NCBI GenBank assembly: GCA_934270345.1
Contig: CAKQPT010000010.1
Location: forward strand, 1 to 64,000
Direction of reading: 5' to 3'
DNA: 64,000 bases
DNA from: an uncultured Oribacterium sp.
GTDB taxonomy: Bacteria; Bacillota; Clostridia; Lachnospirales; Lachnospiraceae
Positions 33,773 through 41,723 of this stretch are shown here, piece after piece (position 1 is the first letter of the stretch; every line of letters starts with the position of its first letter). The notes under the pieces are model-generated. The model had not been told where the DNA came from and did not search any database. It saw nothing but the letters and a program-made list of their open reading frames with translations. A program made the translations under genes and the position numbers.

Positions 33773-33806
33773 AAAATCTCTCTTAGTATTTACTAAGAGG
33801 GATTTT
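33773..33806 (+). promoter_or_regulatory. Hairpin holding the ribosome-binding site of the next gene
   Basis: AAAATCTCTCTTAGTA pairs almost perfectly (16 bp, one G-T) with TACTAAGAGGGATTTT and ends one base before the ATG at 33808. The only plausible ribosome site (AGAGGG) is inside the stem. It may double as the terminator of the lipoprotein gene, since TTTTT follows the stem core. Confidence 0.65.
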
Positions 33807-33807
33807 T

Positions 33808-34653
33808 ATGAATTTAGAAGTATTGATTTCCTGTATGAATCAGCAGGATATGAAAATTGCTGAACAGACAGGAATTCAGACGGACGCGCTGATTGTAAAT
33901 CAGTGCCCGCAGGCCGAGTGTTCGGATGATGCTTCGTTAGACCGCAACGCGATTGAAGTGCAAAACGGTTCGCGTGGTACAATCCGTATGATAAGAACAA
34001 ACACGCGAGGACTGTCAAAAAGTCGTAATTTGGCTATCCAGCATACTGTCGGAGATGTATGTCTTCTCTGCGATGATGATGAACAGCTGGATTCATCCTA
34101 TGAGGATACCATCTTGAATGCATATGCTGAACTTCCGGATGCGGACATCATCTGTTTTCGAATCTCGAATCAGACTAGTCGCTTAACGCAGAAAACGCAG
34201 CGATTAACCAAATGGACGGCGATGCGCATCGCGTCCTGGCAGATTACATTTCGTAGAGAGTCCATTTTGAAGAGGGGGATTCAATTCGATGAAAATATGG
34301 GCGCTGGAACCGGAAATGGTGGTGGCGAAGAAGTCAAGTTCCTGAGAGACTGTATAAAAGCAGGACTGAAAGCCTATTATGTTCCGAAAAGTATAGGTAC
34401 AGTAGCGCAGACAGACTCTACCTGGTTTAGGGGATTCGATCGAGACTTCTTCTATAAGCGTGGGATTACGAACCGATATATGCTGGGACTTCCAGTATCC
34501 ATTTTGTATGCGGCGTACTATACCATGGTGAAAAGAGATTTATATAAAGAGTATGTGACACCCTGGCAGTCGTTTAAGTATACCCTGGATGGAATTATCT
34601 CGAATGACATAGCAAAGCAGAAAAAACGGAGAAATAGTTTTGGAAAATCGTAG
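33808..34653 (+). CDS. GT2-like glycosyltransferase
   Basis: A 281-residue GT-A protein. NTRGLSKSRNLAIQH and LLCDDDEQLDSSYE form the nucleotide-sugar site with an acidic DDDE motif, and a GAGTGNGGGEEVKFLRDC stretch follows, as in small capsule glycosyltransferases. The N-terminus (MNLEVLISCMNQQD) is the family start. There is no clear membrane anchor apart from a hydrophobic stretch near 230-245. It overlaps the downstream phosphoglycosyl transferase by 14 bases. Its translation start is probably controlled by the hairpin described at 33773. Confidence 0.85.
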   Translation: MNLEVLISCMNQQDMKIAEQTGIQTDALIVNQCPQAECSDDASLDRNAIEVQNGSRGTIRMIRTNTRGLSKSRNLAIQHTVGDVCLLCDDDEQLDSSYEDTILNAYAELPDADIICFRISNQTSRLTQKTQRLTKWTAMRIASWQITFRRESILKRGIQFDENMGAGTGNGGGEEVKFLRDCIKAGLKAYYVPKSIGTVAQTDSTWFRGFDRDFFYKRGITNRYMLGLPVSILYAAYYTMVKRDLYKEYVTPWQSFKYTLDGIISNDIAKQKKRRNSFGKS

Positions 34654-36004
34654 TCAGTACAGAAGACTGCTGAGAGCAGTGTTCACCCTGGTGCTGTTAG
34701 TTGTCTATGGGCTCATTTTTTGGGTTACTTGGCATAAGTATTATAGTCCGCGTATGGAGCGTATGTTCTGGCGAAAGGGACATCTTCTGATTGTCGGAAT
34801 ATACCTTTTCGCAATCTATCTGGTCGCGCGTATCTATAATGGCTGGAAGACAGGATATATACGTGTATTTAATATTATATTTGCGCAGACGGTAGGGGCG
34901 ATTATTACGAACATCGGTGCGTATGTCGCCATCATTCTTCTGACGAAGCATTTGGAAAATGCAGTGCCCCTCATGGCGATGACCCTCATCCAGGCATTGG
35001 TGTCCATTCCGTGGGCATGGGCCTGCAACAAACTGTATTTAACAGCATATCCGCCCCGTAAAGTGCTGATGGTATATGGAGATCGACCGGCCTCCAGTAT
35101 GATTCATAAAATCGCGAATCGTACGGATCGATTTACGGTAAGCGGAATGGCATCCATTAATGATGGCATCGACAGAGTGTTTGAGATGATACCGCAGTAC
35201 GAAGGCGTTGTCATTTGTGATATCTGTGCGAAAAGTCGAAATGATATCCTGAAATACTGTTACGCTAGAAATATCCGAACCTATATTTCTCCGAAAATCT
35301 CGGACATCATTATCCGCTCGTGTGAAAGTCAGCATATGTTTGATACACCGATGCTGATGGCTCGAAACGAAGGAATCACCATCGAGAATAAACTTGTCAA
35401 GCGTCTGATGGATATCGTGATTTCGGGCATCCTTCTGATCATTACATCGCCGGTTATGCTGCTGGTGGCGATTGCCATTAAACTCGAAGACCATGGCAGC
35501 GTCTTCTATAAGCAGGAACGACTGACGATCAATAGAAAACACTTCTATATCTATAAGTTCCGCAGTATGAAGGAAGATGCGGAGCAGGATGGGAAGGAAC
35601 GTCTGTCTCAGAAGGATGATGATCGCATCACGAAAGTCGGACATTTTATTCGTGCGACACGTTTAGATGAGCTGCCACAGTTCATCAATATCCTGATCGG
35701 GGATATGTCACTGGTTGGGCCACGCCCAGAGCGGCCTACGATTGCAGCGAAGTATGAAGAAGTGATTCCGGAATTTGCATACCGGCTGAAGGTGAAGGCT
35801 GGTCTTACAGGGTATGCGCAGGTGTATGGTAAATATAATACGACTGCGTATGATAAGCTGAAGCTGGATCTTATGTATATTCAGAATTACCGCATTTCTC
35901 TGGATATTGAAATTCTGATGAAAACCATCCAGGTGATTTTCACATCGGACGCAGCGGAAGGTGTCGAAGATGGATTTGAAGATGCACTCAAAGCAAGCGA
36001 CTGA
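34640..36004 (+). CDS. Second polyprenyl-phosphate sugar-1-phosphate transferase
   Basis: The TTG start at 34640 follows GGAG by 8 bases and lies inside the preceding gene. The 454-residue product has N-terminal membrane helices, a middle domain, and the catalytic region KRLMDIVISG...FYKQERLTINRKHFYIYKFRSMKE. It also has LDELPQFINILIGDMSLVGPRPE and AGLTGYAQVYGKYNT. It belongs to the same superfamily as the protein at 24399 but is clearly divergent, closer to EpsE/ExoY-like members. Two initiating enzymes in one locus imply two polymers or two repeat-unit starts, or that one came with an imported cassette. Confidence 0.91.
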   Translation: MENRSQYRRLLRAVFTLVLLVVYGLIFWVTWHKYYSPRMERMFWRKGHLLIVGIYLFAIYLVARIYNGWKTGYIRVFNIIFAQTVGAIITNIGAYVAIILLTKHLENAVPLMAMTLIQALVSIPWAWACNKLYLTAYPPRKVLMVYGDRPASSMIHKIANRTDRFTVSGMASINDGIDRVFEMIPQYEGVVICDICAKSRNDILKYCYARNIRTYISPKISDIIIRSCESQHMFDTPMLMARNEGITIENKLVKRLMDIVISGILLIITSPVMLLVAIAIKLEDHGSVFYKQERLTINRKHFYIYKFRSMKEDAEQDGKERLSQKDDDRITKVGHFIRATRLDELPQFINILIGDMSLVGPRPERPTIAAKYEEVIPEFAYRLKVKAGLTGYAQVYGKYNTTAYDKLKLDLMYIQNYRISLDIEILMKTIQVIFTSDAAEGVEDGFEDALKASD

Positions 36005-36097
36005 GCATGGATTCTGCTCACTTATGTATGATAAGAGTGAAAACGAGAAGATGACACGCTGCCTGCAAACGATCAGGACTATTTTATGTGAGGAGAC

Positions 36098-36874
36098 ATG
36101 GTTTCTGTAATTATTCCAAGCTACAATTCTGAAAAATATATCGGAGAGACGCTGGAGTCGGTCTGTGCACAGACATATTCGGATTTTGAAGTACTGGTGA
36201 TGAATGACTGCAGTCAGGACCGAACTGCAGAAATCGTGGACATGTATGCAGAAAAAGATCCACGCATCCACCTGATCAACCTTCCGGGGAATAAAGGCGT
36301 ATCACATGCACGGAATCAGGGAGTGGAGAAGGCGTCTGGAGAGTGGATCGCATTTCTGGACAGTGATGACATGTGGACGAAGGATAAGCTTGAAAAACAG
36401 CTTGAACTGCAGGAAAGCTTGAACCCTAAGAATAAAGGAACGGCAGATCCGGATTTCTTGTTTACTGGCTCCTCGTTTATTGATGAGAATGGGAAACCGC
36501 TGGCGTCGGTACTGCATGTACCGGAGCATGTGGATTTTTCGGAGCTCTTGAAGCAGAATGTCATCTCCTGTTCTTCCGTATTGATCAGACGATCGCTGAT
36601 GCTGAAATATCCGATGCCGTGTTCGAATCAGTTCCATGAAGATTTTGCAACATGGCTTACGATTCTGAAAAATGAAAAAATCGAAGCCTATGGACTGGAT
36701 GAGCCTTTACTTGTCTACCGAGTGACCAGAAGCTCTCGGTCAGGCAATAAATGTAAGGCTTCCTGCATGACATTTCGAGCCTATCGATATATCGGATTAA
36801 GTCTGATAAAATCGATACAGAGCTGGCTCGTGTATTCGTTCCGAAGCATCAGGAAATATGCGAAGATACGATGA
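36098..36874 (+). CDS. GT2 glycosyltransferase
   Basis: GTGAGGAG precedes the ATG. The 258-residue enzyme has the family start MVSVIIPSYNSEKYIGETLESV, the donor site NDCSQDRT and FLDSDDMW, and GNKGVSHARNQG. A FHEDFATWLTIL motif supplies the catalytic ED. It is cytoplasmic, with a weakly hydrophobic C-terminus. Sugar specificity cannot be predicted. The next glycosyltransferase begins 28 bases after the stop. Confidence 0.9.
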   Translation: MVSVIIPSYNSEKYIGETLESVCAQTYSDFEVLVMNDCSQDRTAEIVDMYAEKDPRIHLINLPGNKGVSHARNQGVEKASGEWIAFLDSDDMWTKDKLEKQLELQESLNPKNKGTADPDFLFTGSSFIDENGKPLASVLHVPEHVDFSELLKQNVISCSSVLIRRSLMLKYPMPCSNQFHEDFATWLTILKNEKIEAYGLDEPLLVYRVTRSSRSGNKCKASCMTFRAYRYIGLSLIKSIQSWLVYSFRSIRKYAKIR

Positions 36875-36902
36875 ACGAAGAATTTGAAGATATGGTAAGT
36901 GT

Positions 36903-37928
36903 ATGAAGATTTTGTCATTGGTTATTCCGGCATACAACAGCGAAAAGTTTCTGGATAAGTGTATTCAGAGTATGCTTCATCCAGATGTGCTGCAGGATAT
37001 CGAAATTATCGTAGTAAATGATGGCTCTACGGATCGGACGCCGGAAATTACGGTATCCTATTGCGAACAGTATCCGGATACCGTTCGCCTCATCAATCAG
37101 GAAAATAAAGGACATGGCGGGGCGCTGAACACGGGCTGTGCAGCGGCATCTGGGAAATACCTGAAGGTGATCGATGCGGATGACTGGGTAGTGACGGAGC
37201 ATCTTCCTTTATTTATACAGAAGCTGTCGGAATGTGAGAGTGATGTCGTGCTTACACCGCATCATACCATCGATATTTCGAACGGCGAAGTATGCGGCTG
37301 GAAATGCTATCCACCAGCATATGAAAAGGAGTATACATTTTCTGGAATCATGCAGGACTGGGATGCTTACGAACGCAGTCTAACCTTCCATGGTATCACG
37401 TATCGTACGGATTTCTACCGCGAAAAAGCAGAGCCACTTCCGGAACATGTTTTCTATGAAGACCACGTGTATGCGACATTTCCGTGCTGCTATGCGGAAA
37501 GCATCACACCGATGGATTTATTTATCTATGAATACCGTATCGGTGACTGCAGCCAGAGTGTATCAAGACAGAATCAGCTGAAGCGGCATGCACATATGGA
37601 AACCGTACTGAGAGTGATGGAACAGAGATATGCAGAGATGTCGGATTCGCCGAATCGGATGTATGTCGGAAAGAAGCTCGAATGTGTCCTGCTCAGCTAT
37701 TTTGTGACGACACTGCTGGCGGATCCGGATCGGAAAGAAGGTAGAGTACTTGCCAGAAGAGAATTGGAACGATGCAAGGCTTCTGCACCACGGGTAGCTT
37801 CTGCACTGGCGAAGAAGTATATGATTTTTCTATTTATGAATCGACTTCATATGACCGACGCTACTTGGGGAAGAATTCTGGAATCCTCTCTGTATAAACA
37901 TGCCATGAGAAAGAGGTCATTCTCATAG
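36903..37928 (+). CDS. GT2 glycosyltransferase
   Basis: A 341-residue GT2 enzyme: LSLVIPAYNSEKFLDKCIQS, VVNDGSTDRT, NKGHGGALNTGCAAASGKYL and VIDADDWV (D-x-D-D). A family-typical FYEDHVYATFP motif is in the middle. This GT2 subgroup (KGHGGALNTG) is common in Firmicute capsule loci. It is the last gene before a strong bidirectional terminator, so it closes the transcription unit starting near 33808. Confidence 0.9.
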   Translation: MKILSLVIPAYNSEKFLDKCIQSMLHPDVLQDIEIIVVNDGSTDRTPEITVSYCEQYPDTVRLINQENKGHGGALNTGCAAASGKYLKVIDADDWVVTEHLPLFIQKLSECESDVVLTPHHTIDISNGEVCGWKCYPPAYEKEYTFSGIMQDWDAYERSLTFHGITYRTDFYREKAEPLPEHVFYEDHVYATFPCCYAESITPMDLFIYEYRIGDCSQSVSRQNQLKRHAHMETVLRVMEQRYAEMSDSPNRMYVGKKLECVLLSYFVTTLLADPDRKEGRVLARRELERCKASAPRVASALAKKYMIFLFMNRLHMTDATWGRILESSLYKHAMRKRSFS

Positions 37929-37979
37929 AAACACAAAAAAGTCCAATGCCAACACTACGCATTGGACTTTTTTGTGTTT
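37929..37979. terminator. Perfect 21-bp bidirectional terminator
   Basis: A 21-base arm (AAACACAAAAAAGTCC... side) pairs perfectly with its mirror across a 9-base loop, with A-rich and T-rich flanks. It separates the glycosyltransferase unit from the ABC exporter unit. Confidence 0.93.
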
Positions 37980-38100
37980 CTGATGAAGGATATCGAACCG
38001 TAGCGTGAACATCGAGAGACGGGGAAGATGTTTTACAAGATAATTAATATGGATTAAGCGGAATACAATGCGTGTAGATTCTCGAAAATAGAGATATATG

Positions 38101-38109
38101 TGGTATAAT
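38101..38109 (+). promoter_or_regulatory. Extended -10 promoter of the exporter unit
   Basis: TGGTATAAT gives an extended -10 about 35 bases before the ATG at 38144. No good -35 is seen. It lies just after the bidirectional terminator. Confidence 0.6.
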
Positions 38110-38143
38110 ATTACAATCTATGTACTTACTGGAGAGGAGATTT

Positions 38144-38932
38144 ATGGAGAAATTTAAAGCAAGATTACATACCTTTTACGGCTATCGTGACTTGTTTCAT
38201 GAGCTGGTTTCGAAGGATATAAAATTAAAATACAGACGATCGTTTCTGGGATATCTCTGGAGCATATTGAATCCACTTTTAATCATGTGCATCATGGTGC
38301 TGGTGTTTTCACATATGTTCCGTTTTGATATTGAAAACTATCCGGTCTATCTGATCATCGGTCAGACGATGTTTAATTTCTTTTCGGAGGCTACGAATCG
38401 TTCGATGTGGGCGATTCTCGGAAATGCACCATTACTTAAAAAGGTGTATGTACCGAAGTATATTTTTACATTATCTACGGTGACAAGTGCCTGCGTGAAT
38501 ATGATTTTCTCGCTGGGCGCGATGGTGATTGTATTTATCATATGTCACGTAAAACCGTCCGCATGGATGCTGATGATTCCGATTATATTGATTCAGGTAT
38601 ATATCTTCAGCCTGGGAATGGGAATGTTTCTGTCGGCAGCTGCCGTTTTCTTCCGGGATATACAGTATATCTGGACGGCTGTTATGACCGCGTGGATGTA
38701 TGTCACCCCGATCTTTTACCCGATTCAGCAGCTGCCGGTAGAACTTCAAATATGCATTAAGCACCTGAATCCGATGTACAGTTATATTCAGCAGTTCAGA
38801 ATGATCATTCTGGAGTGTACCTATCCGGATCCGAGACTCGTGCTGTATGGATTTGTGGTAGCCTTTGCTATGGTCGGATTGGGCACATGGTTTTTCTTTA
38901 AATCACAGGACAAATTTATTCTGTATATCTGA
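38144..38932 (+). CDS. Polysaccharide ABC exporter permease (Wzm/TagG-like)
   Basis: AGAGGAG precedes ATG 38144; the upstream in-frame ATG at 38120 lacks a site. The 262-residue membrane protein has the ABC-2 polysaccharide-export signature ELVSKDIKLKYRRSFLGYLWSILNPLL, six helices, and YVTPIFYPIQQLP before LNPMYSYIQQFR. With the following ATPase it exports a completed lipid-linked glycan across the membrane. The stop is 15 bases before the ATPase start. Confidence 0.93.
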   Translation: MEKFKARLHTFYGYRDLFHELVSKDIKLKYRRSFLGYLWSILNPLLIMCIMVLVFSHMFRFDIENYPVYLIIGQTMFNFFSEATNRSMWAILGNAPLLKKVYVPKYIFTLSTVTSACVNMIFSLGAMVIVFIICHVKPSAWMLMIPIILIQVYIFSLGMGMFLSAAAVFFRDIQYIWTAVMTAWMYVTPIFYPIQQLPVELQICIKHLNPMYSYIQQFRMIILECTYPDPRLVLYGFVVAFAMVGLGTWFFFKSQDKFILYI

Positions 38933-38947
38933 TGAAGGAGAGTGTTC

Positions 38948-39691
38948 GTGGATACAAATATTGCAGTAAAGGTGGATCATGCGACAGTCCGCTTTAATAT
39001 GGCCTCAGAGCGGATCGATAATCTGAAAGAGTACTTCGTGAAGCTGGTACAGGGGAAACTGATGTTTCAGGAGTTTCTTGCGCTGAAGGATGTGAGCTTC
39101 GAAGTAAAAAAAGGAGAATCATGGGGGCTGATCGGCACCAATGGTTCAGGAAAGTCGACGATGTTGAAGCTGATTTCCGGTATTCTGAAGCCCTATAAGG
39201 GAACGGTGACTGTGAACGGATCGATTGCACCGTTAATCGAGCTGGGTGCCGGCTTCGATGGCGAACTCACGGCACGAGAGAATATCTTTTTAAATGGTGC
39301 GGTTCTCGGATACAGCCATAAATTTATGGAAGAACATTTCGATGAAATCGTCGATTTCGCAGAGCTCCGAGACTTCCTGGACATGCCGATCAAGAATTAT
39401 TCTTCCGGTATGTCGGCACGCCTGGGCTTTGCTGTTGCTACAGTGGTTCGACCGGATATCCTGATCTGCGATGAGGTGCTTGCGGTAGGTGACTATGCCT
39501 TTCAGCAGAAGTGTGAAAAACGCATGACGGATATGCGGGAAGCTGGAACGACACTTCTGTATGTATCACATAATATGGCATCTGTAAAAAATGTATGTGA
39601 TAAAGCCTTATGGCTTAACAAGGGTGTTGTAAAGGATATAGGGCCGGTAGATGAAATAGCCGAAAAATATATGAAGTTTGAGAAAGAGTAA
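38948..39691 (+). CDS. Polysaccharide ABC exporter ATPase (Wzt/TagH-like)
   Basis: GAAGGAG 7 bases upstream favours the GTG at 38948. The 247-residue ATPase has Walker A GTNGSGKST, the Wzt-type loop ELGAGFDGELTARENI, signature YSSGMSARLGFA and Walker B DILICDEVLAVGD, then SHNM. It lacks the C-terminal carbohydrate-binding domain of some Wzt proteins, so export should not depend on a chain-terminator cap. The end overlaps the ribosome region of the next glycosyltransferase. Confidence 0.94.
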   Translation: MDTNIAVKVDHATVRFNMASERIDNLKEYFVKLVQGKLMFQEFLALKDVSFEVKKGESWGLIGTNGSGKSTMLKLISGILKPYKGTVTVNGSIAPLIELGAGFDGELTARENIFLNGAVLGYSHKFMEEHFDEIVDFAELRDFLDMPIKNYSSGMSARLGFAVATVVRPDILICDEVLAVGDYAFQQKCEKRMTDMREAGTTLLYVSHNMASVKNVCDKALWLNKGVVKDIGPVDEIAEKYMKFEKE

Positions 39692-39698
39692 AGGTACG

Positions 39699-41582
39699 AT
39701 GGAGATGGAATCCAAGACAAAAGTGAATGTCTATGTTGCGTGTCATAAAGATGCATATGTTCCTGAGATTGAATGCTTTAAAGCTATACAGGTTGGGTGT
39801 GCAAATGCACCTGCAAAATTGAACGGGATGCTTTCGGATAATGTTGGAGATAACATTTCGGAAAAGAATAGAAGCTATTGTGAACTTACAGCACAATATT
39901 GGGCATGGAAAAATGAAGATGCTGATTATTATGGATTTTTTCATTACAGAAGGTATTTTTCTTTTGATTTAGATCGGGATTATGCAGAGGATGGCTATGG
40001 AAACGTGGTCATCGATAGAATGACGAGAGAAGAGCGGGAGCGCTTTCGATTGGACAACCAGCATATTCAGGAGCTTGTCGCTGGTTATGATATCATTACC
40101 GTGCGTGCCAGAGATATTAATGAACAGCGGAAGCACACAAGACGTAAAGAATGCTTGGATAACTATGAAGAGTATGGTGAGAGTGATGCGCAGCATAGAT
40201 CGGATCTAGATAAGGCATTAGAGATTCTTTATGAAAAATATCCGGAGATGAGGGAAGCTGCCGATCGATATATGCATTCAGATAAAGCGTACGAGTGTAA
40301 TATGTTTATCATGCGAAAGGAACTCTATGAACAGTACTCTACATGGATTTTCGATATTTTGTTTGAACTTGAGAAGAAGATTGATACGACCTGCTACAAC
40401 CAGGAAGAACTCCGTGTATATGGCTTTATCGCAGAGCGACTTTTCGGAATATACTATACTTGGTTAAAAGAGGATGCATCGATTAAGCGTCTGGAACTTC
40501 AGAAGATACTGATCAAGAATACAGAACCATTGGTTCGAATTGATCCGATTGATAAAAAATATGTTCCAGTAGTATTGGCCGCAAATGATGGATTTGTTCC
40601 ATACCTTTCTACGATGATTGAGTCTATTCTGGAACATGCAAATCCTGGCAGAGGCTATGATATTATCGTTCTTCATCGGGATATATCAGCAGAGAATCAG
40701 CAGAGGATACAGCTGCAGGCTGCAGGCTATCCACACTGCAGTATTCGCTTTGCAAATGTACAAGTATACTTTGACTCATTGAAGCTGTTTGTAAACCAGC
40801 ATTTGTCCATAGAAACCTATTATCGTCTGGTTGTACAGGATTTAATGCCAGACTATGATAAGGTACTTTATCTTGATTCGGATATGGTGACAGAAAGTGA
40901 TGCTGCGGAACTTTATGACATCAATATCGGAGAATGCATGATTGGTGCAGCAAAGGATATTGATATTGCCGGTCAGGTGAAGGCAAATCCAAAAATGAGG
41001 GAGTATGTGGAAAACCAGATTGGATTGAAAAATCCATTTGATTACTTCCAGGCTGGTGTGCTGATTCTGAACTTAAAAGCATTTCGTGCTGCTATTACGG
41101 CAGATGAATTATTGAAAATTGCATCTGAAAAGGAGTGGAAGTGCCATGATCAGGATGTTTTGAATCATGTATGCCGGGGAAGGGTTTATTATATTCCACA
41201 GATATGGAATGTAGTGATGAACTGGCAGGAACAGGATCGCAGTCGAGAAAAGATTTTAAAGAAGGCACCTGCTGATTTATATTTTGAATGGTTAGAGGCT
41301 AGAAAACGACCGTTAGTGGTTCATTTTGCAGGATATCAGAAACCATGGAATGTGCCATCTTGTGACATGGCTCCGTACTTTTGGAAGTACTCAAGAAATA
41401 CGCCGTATTATGAAATGGTAATTTTGAAAAATAACAACGCCAATGAACAGAATCAAGAAATGTCTGAGAAAACAGCTGGGCATAAAAAATTGCTCAAAGG
41501 TGGAATCCAATGTATCAAAGATCACGGAGTTTTGTATACATGTAAATTGACGTTGTGGAAAATCTGTAATAAGTCGTTATAG
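39699..41582 (+). CDS. DUF4422/GT8 bifunctional glycosyltransferase
   Basis: ATG 39699 (627 residues) is preferred over the TTG at 39678. The first half is a DUF4422-type domain (VYVACHKDAYVP, YCELTAQYWAWKN, YYGFFHYRRYF), found in capsular glycosyltransferases. The second half is a GT8 domain with the DxD motif VLYLDSDMV and YFQAGVLILNL, followed by HFAGYQKPW. GT8 enzymes retain the anomeric configuration and often use UDP-Glc or UDP-Gal. The last ~25 residues (LKGGIQCIKDHGVLYT) closely resemble the tail of the next protein. Confidence 0.9.
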   Translation: MEMESKTKVNVYVACHKDAYVPEIECFKAIQVGCANAPAKLNGMLSDNVGDNISEKNRSYCELTAQYWAWKNEDADYYGFFHYRRYFSFDLDRDYAEDGYGNVVIDRMTREERERFRLDNQHIQELVAGYDIITVRARDINEQRKHTRRKECLDNYEEYGESDAQHRSDLDKALEILYEKYPEMREAADRYMHSDKAYECNMFIMRKELYEQYSTWIFDILFELEKKIDTTCYNQEELRVYGFIAERLFGIYYTWLKEDASIKRLELQKILIKNTEPLVRIDPIDKKYVPVVLAANDGFVPYLSTMIESILEHANPGRGYDIIVLHRDISAENQQRIQLQAAGYPHCSIRFANVQVYFDSLKLFVNQHLSIETYYRLVVQDLMPDYDKVLYLDSDMVTESDAAELYDINIGECMIGAAKDIDIAGQVKANPKMREYVENQIGLKNPFDYFQAGVLILNLKAFRAAITADELLKIASEKEWKCHDQDVLNHVCRGRVYYIPQIWNVVMNWQEQDRSREKILKKAPADLYFEWLEARKRPLVVHFAGYQKPWNVPSCDMAPYFWKYSRNTPYYEMVILKNNNANEQNQEMSEKTAGHKKLLKGGIQCIKDHGVLYTCKLTLWKICNKSL

Positions 41583-41723
41583 TGATTGAATAGAAATTAT
41601 TTGTTTGGCATTTCGATAACAATGAGCATTTAGGTGTTTTGAGCTGAAATATAAGTTTTGTATAGTGAAATACAATAATCATTGCTGTTTATGTGATTTG
41701 GCGAAAGTTGGGAGGAATGAATA

